The notes beneath the pieces are model-generated. The model saw only the letters and a list, made by a program, of their open reading frames with translations. It did not search any database and was not told the DNA's origin. This document shows, in pieces, positions 1 through 8,370 of a stretch of 18,745 nt of DNA (its first letter is position 1; each line of letters opens with the position of its first letter). The translations under genes and the position numbers were made by a program. The stretch is from Bordetella parapertussis (GTDB lineage: Bacteria > Pseudomonadota > Gammaproteobacteria > Burkholderiales > Burkholderiaceae_B): contig CAMBLP010000027.1 of the NCBI GenBank assembly GCA_945868195.1, forward strand, positions 1 through 18,745, read 5' to 3'.

Positions 1-383
1 TTAGCGATACGATTAAAAACAGGTCCCACCAAAGTTTCAAGCGTACGGTTAGAGAACTGATAATTCAATGTAAACAAAACCTTACAGGCATCTTCTGATA
101 AAGAAATGAACTCCCATTTCCCCGTGAGAACAGAGAATGGACCATCTACGAGCTCGAGTTCGATGCAGCTTGGGTACTGATGCTTGTTGCGGGTCGTAAA
201 GGTTTGCTTGATGCCTGCAAAGGAAATGGTAATGGAGGCCTGCATGCCATGCGCATCATGGGCAGACACAGAAGCACCACCACACCAGGGCATGAATTGA
301 GGATATTTTTCAACATCTGCTACGAGGTCAAACATTTGACTGGCACTATGCAGCACCAAAACGGAGCGCTCTACGGAATGCAT
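1..383 (-). CDS. ratA: RatA-family START/coenzyme Q-binding protein, C-terminus cut by window edge
   Basis: Reading the minus strand from the ATG at 383 gives an open frame to the window edge: 127 full codons plus two bases, with no stop. The protein begins MHSVERSVLVLHSASQMFDL and contains VEKYPQFMPWCGGASV near residues 25-40. It ends in NYQFSNRTLETLVGPVFNRIA, a typical RatA/Coq10-like START-fold pattern. Family members are about 145 residues, so roughly 20 are missing beyond the edge. The family includes E. coli RatA, reported to interfere with ribosome subunit joining, and Coq10-type ubiquinone-binding proteins, so the exact role here is uncertain. In many betaproteobacteria ratA is divergent from smpB; here a transglycosylase gene lies between them. 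Confidence 0.9.
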   Translation of the reverse strand, partial: MHSVERSVLVLHSASQMFDLVADVEKYPQFMPWCGGASVSAHDAHGMQASITISFAGIKQTFTTRNKHQYPSCIELELVDGPFSVLTGKWEFISLSEDACKVLFTLNYQFSNRTLETLVGPVFNRIA

Positions 384-404
384 TGTTAGTCGCGATTGGC
401 TAGA

Positions 405-432
405 ATGATAGGATTTTACCGTTAGACGTTAA
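405..432 (-). promoter_or_regulatory. Candidate sigma70-type promoter for ratA
   Basis: On the minus strand, TTAACG (432-427, 4 of 6 matches to TTGACA) is followed after 16 bases by TATCAT (410-405, 5 of 6 matches to TATAAT). Transcription would start about 14 bases before the ratA ATG, giving a very short leader with no clear Shine-Dalgarno sequence. Matches of this quality occur by chance, so this is tentative. Confidence 0.3.
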
Positions 433-447
433 TCTTAGGGAGCGTCT

Positions 448-469
448 TTCAGCTTGAATAAGGGCTGAA
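448..469 (+). promoter_or_regulatory. Hairpin presenting the ribosome binding site of the transglycosylase gene
   Basis: TTCAGC (448-453) and GCTGAA (464-469) form a perfect 6-bp inverted repeat. The 10-base loop holds the AAGG ribosome binding sequence of the gene starting at 473. The likely effect is on ribosome access to the start; this is inferred from sequence only. Confidence 0.35.
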
Positions 470-472
470 CTC

Positions 473-1588
473 ATGTTTGTTTTTTCCACCAAGGCTTTGT
501 TGTCGAGCCTATCCCTCTTTTGTATCATTTTGTCTGGCTGCGCCTACGTCAGTCACTCCACCGCGAACGATTTAGATGCCCAGGACATCGCGCGCGATCA
601 ACCTCAGGCTGTCAGTATTTGGATACCCATGAAAGACGGGTTTGCCTTGGCTCCGCTGAATTCTTCTTTGGTCGAGCGTCAGATCAAATTCTACATTGCG
701 AGCGGTACGCATCTCCAGGACTCGTTTGAGCTCTCAAGACCTTATTTGTATTTTGTTCTAGAAGAAGTCAAAAAAAGGAATATGCCGACAGAGCTCGCTC
801 TCCTGCCTTTCTTGGAAAGCAGCTTCAATATCCGTCGAGGCAAAAGTCTCAATCCTGCTGGCTTATGGGGGTTGATGCCTGTTGCTGCAAGACATCTCAA
901 TTTAGCCCAAACTCCTCTTTTGGATGAGCGCCGAGACATCGTACGCTCAACGCAGGCAGCTCTAGAGTTGATGCAAGAACTCTACGAAAAATTCGGAGAT
1001 TGGCATCTCGCTTTAGCCGCCTATAACTGGGGCCCAAGCAACGTGAGCCGGGCCATCGCAAACAATCATCGCAGAAAGCTCCCTACAAACTATCTAAGTT
1101 TGAGTATGCCAATCGAAACGATGGTATTTGTGCCTAAGCTGCTCGCACTGAGGAAAATAATCGAGGATCCGGTCGTATACAAGACCGCATTACCGGATAT
1201 TTTGAATAAGCCCTACTTTGAGAAAATTGAAGTCAAGCATGCCATAGATATCAGTGTTGTGACTCAATTTGCAGGAATTTCTCAAGACGAATTTATCGAC
1301 CTGAATCCTTCATATAACAAATCGATAATTCCTGCAGGAAAAGATCGATTCTTACTGTTGCCAGTCACACGTTTCGAGACATTCAAAAAAAACCATCAGC
1401 AATTTGACCGGCCTCTTTCGTCCTGGAAATCGGTCATTGTTGAGCAGCCACAAACACTCGAAGCTTTTGCAAAACAATGGCAGGTTGATCCTAATCGCAC
1501 GCGACAGATGAATGGTTTGCCAATGGGTATCACACTCAAGGCGGGGATGATGATAGTCATCCCGAAGCCTAGCTTCAAAGACGATTAG
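473..1588 (+). CDS. MltD-like membrane-bound lytic murein transglycosylase, lipoprotein
   Basis: The 371-residue protein begins with a lipoprotein signal: a hydrophobic stretch at 8-22 and lipobox LSGC with C23 as the lipidated cysteine. Residue +2 is Ala, so the outer membrane is the expected site. A lytic transglycosylase (SLT, GH23) domain spans about 80-230. It has the catalytic glutamate E115 in LPFLESSFN and AYNWG at 183-187, matching the usual AYNxG. The family motif GxWQxMP appears as GLWGLMP at 131-136, with Gly replacing the usual Gln. Two weak LysM-like regions follow, at about 250-300 and 320-366; the second lacks the usual GDTL core. The enzyme would cleave peptidoglycan glycan strands to 1,6-anhydromuramyl ends. 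An AAGGG ribosome site supports the start. The placement beside smpB/ratA is unusual, since mltD more often lies near gloB/rnhA. It could be an MltD paralogue rather than the orthologue. Confidence 0.88.
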   Translation: MFVFSTKALLSSLSLFCIILSGCAYVSHSTANDLDAQDIARDQPQAVSIWIPMKDGFALAPLNSSLVERQIKFYIASGTHLQDSFELSRPYLYFVLEEVKKRNMPTELALLPFLESSFNIRRGKSLNPAGLWGLMPVAARHLNLAQTPLLDERRDIVRSTQAALELMQELYEKFGDWHLALAAYNWGPSNVSRAIANNHRRKLPTNYLSLSMPIETMVFVPKLLALRKIIEDPVVYKTALPDILNKPYFEKIEVKHAIDISVVTQFAGISQDEFIDLNPSYNKSIIPAGKDRFLLLPVTRFETFKKNHQQFDRPLSSWKSVIVEQPQTLEAFAKQWQVDPNRTRQMNGLPMGITLKAGMMIVIPKPSFKDD

Positions 1589-1802
1589 CTCAGCCTATTG
1601 GGACGAGTGAGAGATTATGGGGTGTGCGTCGGATTTGAAGCGCAAGTTGTGTAATGACTTTGGCTGGCGGAGTCGATCTATGTGTTTATAAAAATAGTAG
1701 ATAATGAGGCAGACCGGTAAAAACAGATATTTTCGTTATGATTGCGTGTTTAGAAACAGTTTAGTTTGTTAGTCATCCAATACTGGTTGTTTTTGTTGCA
1801 TA

Positions 1803-1817
1803 TGCGTTAGTGACGCA
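1803..1817 (+). promoter_or_regulatory. Small hairpin abutting the smpB ribosome binding site
   Basis: TGCGT (1803-1807) and ACGCA (1813-1817) pair around a five-base loop. The 3' arm overlaps the first base of the AGGG ribosome site (1817-1820), which sits six bases before the smpB ATG. A 5-bp stem is short and may be fortuitous. The rest of the 237-base gap after the transglycosylase gene is AT-rich, and I could not pick out a convincing -35/-10 pair in it. Confidence 0.2.
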
Positions 1818-1825
1818 GGGATCTT

Positions 1826-2284
1826 ATGAGTATTATTGAAAACCGGAAGGCTTTTCACGACTTCACCATCGAAGAGCGCTTTGAGGCAGGTCTCGTGCTT
1901 CAGGGTTGGGAAGTCAAAGCCATTCGGGCGGGTAGAGCCCAACTCAAAGAAAGCTATGTCGTAGTTCTTGATGGTGCACTGTGGTTGCTGGGTATGCACA
2001 TCAGCCCTTTACATTCTGCCTCCACGCATATTCATCCGGACGCAATGCGGACAAGAAAGCTTTTGCTCAAAGCCGAAGAAATCAGCAAGTTGATTGGCAA
2101 AGTAGAACAACGAGGCTTTGCACTCGTTCCTATCAATCTACATTTTAAAAACGGTCGTATCAAGCTCGACTTCGGACTTGGTAAAGGTAAAAAACTTCAC
2201 GACAAGCGTGATGCATCCCAAGAAAAAGATTGGGCACGTGAAAAAGAGCGTCTGATGAAACACGACACGAGAACAAGAGACTAA
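1826..2284 (+). CDS. smpB: SsrA-binding protein SmpB
   Basis: The 152-residue product matches SmpB throughout. The N terminus is [11 protein letters not shown], followed by [26 protein letters not shown], the oligonucleotide-binding barrel that grips tmRNA. Then come the [12 protein letters not shown] region, [19 protein letters not shown] and a basic C-terminal tail ending KHDTRTRD. With tmRNA it rescues ribosomes stalled on broken messages; the tail enters the empty mRNA channel. AGGG six bases upstream supports the start. It is a full-length, single-gene plus-strand unit between the transglycosylase gene and the convergent ppsA. No ssrA gene was recognised in this window. Confidence 0.97.
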   Translation: MSIIENRKAFHDFTIEERFEAGLVLQGWEVKAIRAGRAQLKESYVVVLDGALWLLGMHISPLHSASTHIHPDAMRTRKLLLKAEEISKLIGKVEQRGFALVPINLHFKNGRIKLDFGLGKGKKLHDKRDASQEKDWAREKERLMKHDTRTRD

Positions 2285-2309
2285 TGAAATTTAAACCTAC
2301 ATAGAACTA

Positions 2310-2332
2310 GGCCCCTTCTTGATTGAGGGGCC
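2310..2332. terminator. Bidirectional terminator-like hairpin between smpB and ppsA
   Basis: GGCCCCT (2310-2316) and AGGGGCC (2326-2332) form a perfect 7-bp GC-rich stem with a nine-base loop in the 68-base gap between the convergent smpB and ppsA. The plus-strand exit is only moderately T-rich (TCGTTCTTT after the stem), and the minus-strand exit has TAGTTCTAT. It probably serves both genes, though it lacks a perfect U tract. Confidence 0.65.
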
Positions 2333-2352
2333 CAATCGTTCTTTAGACTCGT

Positions 2353-4716
2353 CTAGACCGCAAGCTTTTTCCAAGTGTCGACAACGGTATCTGGATTGAG
2401 CGACATTGATAAAATTCCTTCGTTCTTCAGCCAGATCGCAAAATCCGCATAATCGCTAGGACCTTGACCACAAATGCCTATGTATTTGCCAGCCTTCAAA
2501 CACGCCTGAATCGCGCGTTGGAGCATGAATTTGACAGCCTCATCGCGTTCGTCAAAGTCAAGGGCGAGTAACTCCATTCCAGAATCACGATCCAGTCCCA
2601 ACGTCAGTTGCGTCATATCGTTTGAACCGATTGAAAACCCATCAAAATGCTCGAGAAACTGTTCTGCCAAGATTGCGTTTGAGGGAACCTCACACATCAT
2701 AATGATCCGCAAGCCATGCTGACCCCGCACTAAGCCGTGAGAAGCCAAGAGCTGAATCACGCGTTCGGCTTGCTTTACGGTTCGAACAAAAGGCACCATG
2801 ATTTCGACGTTCGTGAGCCCCATCTCTTCGCGCACACGCTTTAGCGCTTCACACTCCATTTTGAAGCACTCCGCAAAATCTGCGGAAATATAACGTGAGG
2901 CGCCACGAAATCCCAGCATTGGGTTTTCTTCTTCGGGCTCATAGCGCGAACCTCCTACAAGCTTACGATATTCATTCGACTTGAAATCAGACAATCTAAC
3001 AATGACGGGCTTGGGATAAAACGCAGCACCAATTGTCGCGATGCCATCCGCAAGTTTGTCAACAAAAAAAGCGCGTGGGCTGGAGTGGCCACGTGCCGCC
3101 GACTCGACTGCAATTTTGAGCTCGGCATCGACGTTTGGATAGTCCAGCACGGCTTTTGGATGGATGCCAATATTGTTATTGATTATAAATTCAAGACGAG
3201 CAAGGCCAACACCGTGGTTAGGGATCTGAGAAAAGTCAAAGGCCAATTGAGGGTTGCCGACGTTCATCATGACTTTGAGGCCAACTTCCGGCATCGCACC
3301 GCGTCGGACCTCTTCGATCTCAGTCTCAATCAATCCATCGTAGATTCTGCCCTCATCACCTTCTGCGCAGGAAACAGTGACTTGCTGACCTTCTATTAAG
3401 CGATCGGTTGCATCTGCGCAGCCTACGACAGCGGGTATGCCAAGCTCCCGAGCAATGATGGCGGCATGGCAAGTGCGGCCCCCCCGATTCGTTACGATGG
3501 CTGAAGCACGTTTCATCACGGGCTCCCAATTAGGATCCGTCATATCTGTGACTAACACATCCCCAGCCTGCACTTTGTCCATTTCAGAAAGATCGCCGAC
3601 GATACGGACGGGGCCCGAGCCGATCTTCTGACCAATCGCGCGACCCGTCACGATCACTTTACCCGTTGCTTTTAACTTGTAGCGATGTTGGATATCACTC
3701 TGACCTTGCTGTGACTTGACCGTCTCAGGGCGTGCTTGGAGGATATAGATTTTGCCATCGACCCCATCTCGTCCCCATTCAATATCCATGGGGCGCTTAT
3801 AGTGCTTTTCAATAATGACTGCGTAACGCGCAAGTTCAATGACTTCATCATCCGTGAGCGAAAAGCGATTGCGTTCAGAGACAGGCACGTCCACGGTGCG
3901 AACCGCAAGCCCTTTAGCTCGCGTAGGATCAAATTCCATTTTGATCAATTTGGAGCCGATGCGACGATTGACAATTGGATAATGCCCCGATGCAAGCGTC
4001 GGCTTAAAGACGTAAAACTCATCCGGATTGACCGCACCCTGTACGACCGTTTCACCTAAACCGTAAGAAGAAGTGATAAAAACGACATCCTCGAAACCTG
4101 ACTCGGTGTCGAGGGTAAACATCACACCCGCGCTGCCTTTGTCAGAGCGCACCATGCGTTGAATGCCTGCGGAAAGCGCGACATCAGCATGCGCATATCC
4201 CTTGTGAACACGATAGGAAATTGCACGGTCGTTATAGAGCGATGCAAAAACATGGCGAATTTTGTCAATGACGTCTTCAAAGCCGACAACGTTTAAAAAG
4301 GTTTCTTGTTGACCCGCAAAAGAGGCATCGGGTAAGTCTTCAGCTGTGGCCGAGGAACGCACGGCAAAAGAGCCGTTGCCCTCTGCATCTAGCAAGGCAA
4401 ACGCTTTTTTAATATCTGAGTGCAACTGAACTGGCAGAGGTGCCTCAACAATCCACTGACGAATCTGTCCCCCTGCCAAAGCAAGTTCGCGAACATCCTC
4501 AGGGTTGAGCGTAGAAAGGCGCTCAGCAATACGAACATCAAGACCTGTTCCGGACAGAAAGTCACGGAAGGCCTGAGCAGTGGTGGCAAAACCGCCAGGT
4601 ACACGTACGCCAGCATCTGAAAGTTGGCTAATCATTTCGCCTAAAGAGGCGTTCTTTCCTCCAACAGAGTCAACATCCGTCATACGGAGCTGCTCAAAAG
4701 ACACGACATATGACAT
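2353..4716 (-). CDS. ppsA: Phosphoenolpyruvate synthase (pyruvate, water dikinase)
   Basis: This 787-residue enzyme converts pyruvate, ATP and water to phosphoenolpyruvate, AMP and phosphate, a gluconeogenic step. Three regions are visible. The N-terminal ATP-binding domain has [11 protein letters not shown] at about 18-28 and [20 protein letters not shown] at about 117-136. The swivelling phosphohistidine domain has [17 protein letters not shown], with catalytic H417. The C-terminal barrel has [15 protein letters not shown] and [11 protein letters not shown], with C749 as the likely catalytic cysteine. T415, two residues before H417, is equivalent to the threonine that PpsR phosphorylates in E. 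coli (T419). The frame stays open 23 codons further upstream to a TTG, but the ATG at 4716 has an AAGGG ribosome site and begins with the family's usual [10 protein letters not shown]. The gene is divergent from its regulator ppsR. Confidence 0.98.
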   Translation of the reverse strand: MSYVVSFEQLRMTDVDSVGGKNASLGEMISQLSDAGVRVPGGFATTAQAFRDFLSGTGLDVRIAERLSTLNPEDVRELALAGGQIRQWIVEAPLPVQLHSDIKKAFALLDAEGNGSFAVRSSATAEDLPDASFAGQQETFLNVVGFEDVIDKIRHVFASLYNDRAISYRVHKGYAHADVALSAGIQRMVRSDKGSAGVMFTLDTESGFEDVVFITSSYGLGETVVQGAVNPDEFYVFKPTLASGHYPIVNRRIGSKLIKMEFDPTRAKGLAVRTVDVPVSERNRFSLTDDEVIELARYAVIIEKHYKRPMDIEWGRDGVDGKIYILQARPETVKSQQGQSDIQHRYKLKATGKVIVTGRAIGQKIGSGPVRIVGDLSEMDKVQAGDVLVTDMTDPNWEPVMKRASAIVTNRGGRTCHAAIIARELGIPAVVGCADATDRLIEGQQVTVSCAEGDEGRIYDGLIETEIEEVRRGAMPEVGLKVMMNVGNPQLAFDFSQIPNHGVGLARLEFIINNNIGIHPKAVLDYPNVDAELKIAVESAARGHSSPRAFFVDKLADGIATIGAAFYPKPVIVRLSDFKSNEYRKLVGGSRYEPEEENPMLGFRGASRYISADFAECFKMECEALKRVREEMGLTNVEIMVPFVRTVKQAERVIQLLASHGLVRGQHGLRIIMMCEVPSNAILAEQFLEHFDGFSIGSNDMTQLTLGLDRDSGMELLALDFDERDEAVKFMLQRAIQACLKAGKYIGICGQGPSDYADFAIWLKNEGILSMSLNPDTVVDTWKKLAV

Positions 4717-4720
4717 GAAA

Positions 4721-4857
4721 GTCACCCTTTTACAATGTGAGAAAGCGAGTTTGGTGAGAGCGGTCAGCGTTTTGTTTCGCAGCAATGTTGTTAAATGTGC
4801 ATGCTTGCGAGTGCTAACGGGTACTCACCAAACTGGCCTTGGCCGTTTTGGGGTGAC
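4721..4857 (-). promoter_or_regulatory. ppsA leader with alternative, mutually exclusive base pairing
   Basis: In the minus-strand leader, the segment at 4834-4824 can pair with either of two partners. It forms an 11-bp perfect match with 4758-4748. Alternatively it pairs with the upstream stretch 4856-4846, by TCACC/GGTGA plus an AAA/TTT match, or in another register CCAAA/TTTGG plus GGC/GCC. The two structures cannot coexist. The upstream stretch also contains GTCACCC (4857-4851), a perfect 7-base complement of the ppsA ribosome site GGGTGAC (4727-4721). This layout resembles an attenuator or translational switch. No ligand, leader peptide or terminator U tract was identified, and function is inferred. 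The element would be transcribed only if transcription starts upstream of about 4860. Confidence 0.4.
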
Positions 4858-4883
4858 AATCGAACTAGCTCTTGTTGCACTGC

Positions 4884-4891
4884 ATTATACT
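4884..4891. promoter_or_regulatory. Overlapping divergent -10 boxes for ppsA and ppsR
   Basis: The eight bases ATTATACT carry TATAAT on the minus strand (4889-4884, facing ppsA) and TATACT on the plus strand (4886-4891, facing ppsR). Neither has a good -35 hexamer at 16-18 bases, so an activator or another sigma factor may be needed. Use from here would give ppsA a leader of about 160 bases and ppsR one of about 20-25 bases. Confidence 0.4.
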
Positions 4892-4920
4892 ACTCAAGAC
4901 TCTGACTTGGACCATCTGAA

Positions 4921-5757
4921 ATGACCATGAGCGCAACCGAACGGACTGTTTTCATTATTTCCGATGGAACGGGTATCACTGCGGAAACGTTTAGTCATTC
5001 CGTCCTTTCTCAGTTTGAGTCAGTGACGTTTAAACAGGTCCGAGTGCCATTTATTGACTCTGTTGAAAAGGCAGATACTGTGGTTCAGCGTATTAATCGC
5101 TGCGCCGCTGATCAAGGAACCGCTCCTATTGTTTTTACCACGCTGGTCAATCCGGATGTTTTAGGACGCGTCAAACTCGCCAATGCTTTGTTTTTAGATT
5201 TATTTGGTGCCTTTGTGGAGCCTCTTGAGCACAATCTAGGCATGAAATCGAGTCATTCGATCGGTAAATCGCACAAAGCCGCTAGCTCGATGCAATATAG
5301 AAATCGCATCGAAGCCATCAATTTCAGTCTGGCACATGATGATGGTCAGTTTGTGTCTGGATTGGCTCAGGCTGATGTGATCTTGATCGGCGTCTCTCGC
5401 TGTGGAAAAACACCAACAAGCCTCTATCTGGCGATGCAATATGGAGTAAAGGCCGCTAATTTTCCGTTGATTCCAGAGGATTTCGACCGAGGCGCTCTCC
5501 CCTCAACGTTGATGCCTTTTCGAGAAAAGCTCTTTGGACTCACGATTCAACCAGAGCGCCTGATGGAGGTGCGTCAAGAGCGTCGCCCTGACAGTCTTTA
5601 TGCTTCACTCCCCCAATGTCGTCACGAAGTCGCAGAAGCGGAACGCTTGATGCGCAGAGAGTCCATTCCTATGCTTTCAACTACCACCAAGTCGATCGAA
5701 GAAATATCGACCACGGTATTGCAGGAGGTTGGACTGGATCGACATACCGCTTATTGA
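4921..5757 (+). CDS. ppsR: PEP synthase regulatory protein (bifunctional kinase/pyrophosphorylase, DUF299)
   Basis: The 278-residue protein begins with the family pattern [15 protein letters not shown] (10-24). It contains a P-loop-like motif [14 protein letters not shown] at 157-170 and a conserved basic region, [21 protein letters not shown], at about 112-132. By family knowledge it inactivates PpsA by ADP-dependent phosphorylation of the threonine next to the catalytic histidine, and reactivates it by phosphate-dependent removal that yields pyrophosphate. Divergence from ppsA fits that pairing. ATG codons at 4921 and 4927 are both possible starts, and neither has a clear ribosome site. The stop codon lies inside the end of the convergent methyltransferase gene, a 7-bp overlap. 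Confidence 0.96.
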   Translation: MTMSATERTVFIISDGTGITAETFSHSVLSQFESVTFKQVRVPFIDSVEKADTVVQRINRCAADQGTAPIVFTTLVNPDVLGRVKLANALFLDLFGAFVEPLEHNLGMKSSHSIGKSHKAASSMQYRNRIEAINFSLAHDDGQFVSGLAQADVILIGVSRCGKTPTSLYLAMQYGVKAANFPLIPEDFDRGALPSTLMPFREKLFGLTIQPERLMEVRQERRPDSLYASLPQCRHEVAEAERLMRRESIPMLSTTTKSIEEISTTVLQEVGLDRHTAY

Positions 5758-6551
5758 TTAATTTGCTTCGCTTCTTGAGTGACATGGTGTTGTCGCCTTT
5801 GTTCAAACAAGCAAATGGCAGAGGCAACGGTGACGTTCAGTGATTCAACAGCGCGATCATGCATGATTTTGATGCGTAAGTCGGCGCGTGCGAGAAGCTC
5901 AGGGTCAACGCCTTGTCCTTCGTTACCGAATACCCACGCTGCATGTTTAGGCAAGGCTGTCATATAGAGATCATGAGCCTGCTCAAGTGTTGTCACAATC
6001 ATGGGTACTGCCAACGATGATGACAGACTTTTTAAATTAGTCTGTTCATGTAACTTCAACTGAAAATGTGCGCCTTGAGCACTGCGTAGCACTTTCGGCG
6101 ACCACAATCCTGCTGTACCAACAGAAGCAAACACTCGCTTGATGCCTGCAGCAGCAGAGGTTCGTAAAATAGCACCCACATTGCCGGGATCCTGTAGTCG
6201 GTCTAGCAACACGATTGTTTCAACTATTTTTTCTGGAATCGGATGAATCGTTGGCTGCGCAACAAACAATACACCTTGATCCGTATCGACGCTGGAGAGG
6301 TTTCCGAGCAGTGAACCAGACATCGTGAGGCATACGTCAGGATTTAATTTATCGATTAAGCCGGCTATCTGCGACTGAGACACACGCTCAAGATCAAAAA
6401 TGGCATATTTAGGTTGTTTGCCCAAGGCGAGCCAAGATTCGCATAGATGAATACCCTCAAGCAAAATAGGTTCATCTCTCCTACCTGCGCTTGACTGCCA
6501 TTTGTAGAGCTGCTTATAAAGTGGATTAGCACGGGACTCAATATGTTTCAT
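5751..6551 (-). CDS. SpoU/TrmH-family RNA 2'-O-ribose methyltransferase
   Basis: The 266-residue protein has the SPOUT knotted-fold methyltransferase motifs in order. Motif 1 is [21 protein letters not shown], with N124 and R130. Motif 2 is [10 protein letters not shown] at 206-215. Motif 3 is [15 protein letters not shown] at 236-250. A small N-terminal RNA substrate-binding region (about 1-100, with [12 protein letters not shown]) precedes the catalytic domain. It would transfer methyl from S-adenosylmethionine to a ribose 2'-OH in rRNA or tRNA; the target nucleotide cannot be read from sequence. The ATG chosen overlaps the rnhB stop as ATGA and has GGAA upstream. A start 15 bases earlier is open but less likely. 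This is the last gene of the long minus-strand cluster. Confidence 0.92.
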   Translation of the reverse strand: MKHIESRANPLYKQLYKWQSSAGRRDEPILLEGIHLCESWLALGKQPKYAIFDLERVSQSQIAGLIDKLNPDVCLTMSGSLLGNLSSVDTDQGVLFVAQPTIHPIPEKIVETIVLLDRLQDPGNVGAILRTSAAAGIKRVFASVGTAGLWSPKVLRSAQGAHFQLKLHEQTNLKSLSSSLAVPMIVTTLEQAHDLYMTALPKHAAWVFGNEGQGVDPELLARADLRIKIMHDRAVESLNVTVASAICLFEQRRQHHVTQEAKQINQ

Positions 6552-7177
6552 ATAGTTTCCAAACAAGCGCGAACTGGCGCAAAACTGCGCCGATGTACTG
6601 GACTCGGACCATACTGCTTAAGTCGTGCCATATGTAGTGCTGTTCCGTAACCTTTGTGCTGATCAAAGGCGTATTGCGGATAAAGATTGTGGAGGCGTTT
6701 TAGATCATGATCTCGTGCTGTTTTTGCGAGAATAGAAGCAGCCGATATTGCTGGAACCAGCGCGTCACCTTTGATGATGGTTTGAACTCGGCAGCTCAGA
6801 CGAGGCGACTGATTTCCATCGACCCAAGCGAGTTCAGGCTGAATAGAAAGGCCTTCTACAGCACGCTTCATCGCCAGAAGCGTAGCTTGTAAAATATTCA
6901 AACGATCAATTTCCTCAACGGAGGCAATGCCCACTGACCAACACAGAGCGTGCGCTTTGATGTGTTCAGCGAGTAGCTCCCGTTTTTTCTCTGACAAAAC
7001 TTTTGAGTCTGCAAGTCCATCGATTGGATGATGGCTGTCCAGTATCACGGCGGCAGCGTAAACATCGCCTGCCAGCGGACCCCGACCCGCCTCATCAACC
7101 CCTGCGGCATAAAGCGTTGTTTCTTTATGCAAATCAAAAAGACTGACTTGAGATGCATGCGGAGTTGATTTTGCCAT
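6548..7177 (-). CDS. rnhB: Ribonuclease HII
   Basis: The 209-residue enzyme removes RNA from RNA-DNA hybrids, including single misincorporated ribonucleotides. The acidic active site is complete: D28 and E29 in [14 protein letters not shown]120 in AWVDGN and D138 in [18 protein letters not shown]. These sit exactly 12 residues beyond the E. coli positions 16, 17, 108 and 126. [13 protein letters not shown] at 55-67 and the C-terminal [12 protein letters not shown] motif are also present. The N terminus is about 12 residues longer than the E. coli enzyme. The start lies five bases after the lpxB stop with no clear ribosome site, suggesting coupled translation. The 3' end overlaps the methyltransferase start by four bases. 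Confidence 0.97.
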   Translation of the reverse strand: MAKSTPHASQVSLFDLHKETTLYAAGVDEAGRGPLAGDVYAAAVILDSHHPIDGLADSKVLSEKKRELLAEHIKAHALCWSVGIASVEEIDRLNILQATLLAMKRAVEGLSIQPELAWVDGNQSPRLSCRVQTIIKGDALVPAISAASILAKTARDHDLKRLHNLYPQYAFDQHKGYGTALHMARLKQYGPSPVHRRSFAPVRACLETI

Positions 7178-7182
7178 TTGAT

Positions 7183-8370
7183 TTAACGACGATTGAGCGC
7201 GATCGACTCAATAACCTGAGCTACGCGAACAGGTGTATTGCAGCGCAGCGTATGATGCATTTCAGTAAATCGACTCCTGATAACTTCACAACGATTCTCA
7301 TCATTTAACAAAGCTGAAAGTGCCTGAGCGAGCTTTTCGGGCGTGGCATCTTCTTGAATCAGTTCGGGAACGACAAAATCGTTAAGCAAGACATTAGGCA
7401 AACCCACCCAAGGTAAATAAGGACGTTCCTGTCCTGACTTCCAGGCCATGATTTTGCGCACTAAGGGCGAGACGGCATAGGAAATCACCATGGGTTTTTT
7501 AAACAGTGCTGTTTCGAGCGTTGCTGTACCGCTTGCAACGAGCGCAACATCACACGCCTCAAGAACTGACCATGCGATCGGATCAGCCATGCCAATTGCT
7601 TGAGGTTGCGACCTCACGATTTGCAAGTGATTAACAGGATACTGCTTTAAAAATTCTTTGAATTCGCGTTCTCGCTGCTCATTGACCATGGGGACAACGA
7701 ACTGCAGAGTAGGATCATACTTTTGTAAGCGTTGGGCTGTCTGTAAAAAACGTGGCGCAATCAGCTTGATCTCTGAGGCCCGGCTTCCGGGTAAAACTGC
7801 AATCACTCTAGCCTGTTGATCGAGTCCAAGGCGAATACGCGCTGCTTTCTGATCTGGTTCTATTGCAATCGCATCGGCCATGGGATGACCAACATAGGTG
7901 ACAGGAATACCTTCTTTTTTATAAATAGCCTCTTCGAAAGGAAACAATACAAGCATGTGAGAAACAGCTTCACGAATGTAATGTATGCGCTCGAAGCGCC
8001 AAGCCCAAATCGATGGACCCACAAATTGCACCGTCGGCACACCCGCTTTACGCAAGCGATGCTCCAAACGTAAATTAAAGTCAGGGGCGTCGACCCCTAA
8101 AAAAACAGCGGGCGGCTCTCGCAACCATCGGTTTTTAACGTCAAGATAAATATGTAATAAAGAAGGTAAGCGCTTGATTGCATCCACATAACCAAAGACA
8201 CTGAGCGCATGCATAGGATGCCAGACATCCAAACCTTCGGCAGCCAAATGCGGACCGCCAATCCCTTCAGAGCGAACCGAGGGATCTGCTTGTTTAAGAC
8301 CTGCCAATACTTTTGCGGCGATGATGTCACCCGAGGGCTCGCCCGCAATGAGCCCAAGGCGCCACGTCAT
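7183..8370 (-). CDS. lpxB: Lipid-A-disaccharide synthase
   Basis: The 395-residue peripheral membrane glycosyltransferase (GT19) joins UDP-2,3-diacylglucosamine and lipid X into the lipid A disaccharide. Visible family blocks are [19 protein letters not shown] at 8-26, the [13 protein letters not shown] region at 90-102, [17 protein letters not shown], and [17 protein letters not shown] near 193-209. Another is the nucleotide-binding region [21 protein letters not shown]. Its ATG overlaps the lpxA stop in an ATGA junction, as expected for tightly coupled lipid A genes. The length is close to the usual 380-395 residues and no key motif is missing. Confidence 0.97.
   Translation of the reverse strand: MTWRLGLIAGEPSGDIIAAKVLAGLKQADPSVRSEGIGGPHLAAEGLDVWHPMHALSVFGYVDAIKRLPSLLHIYLDVKNRWLREPPAVFLGVDAPDFNLRLEHRLRKAGVPTVQFVGPSIWAWRFERIHYIREAVSHMLVLFPFEEAIYKKEGIPVTYVGHPMADAIAIEPDQKAARIRLGLDQQARVIAVLPGSRASEIKLIAPRFLQTAQRLQKYDPTLQFVVPMVNEQREREFKEFLKQYPVNHLQIVRSQPQAIGMADPIAWSVLEACDVALVASGTATLETALFKKPMVISYAVSPLVRKIMAWKSGQERPYLPWVGLPNVLLNDFVVPELIQEDATPEKLAQALSALLNDENRCEVIRSRFTEMHHTLRCNTPVRVAQVIESIALNRR

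Noticed and set aside
424..447. AGACG/CGTCT inverted repeat upstream of the transglycosylase gene
   Set aside because: A five-base stem with a 14-base loop is too weak to call an operator or terminator.
4717..4785. 23-codon N-terminal extension of ppsA from a TTG
   Set aside because: The ATG at 4716 has a good ribosome site and gives the family's normal N terminus. The extension looks like untranslated leader that happens to lack a stop.
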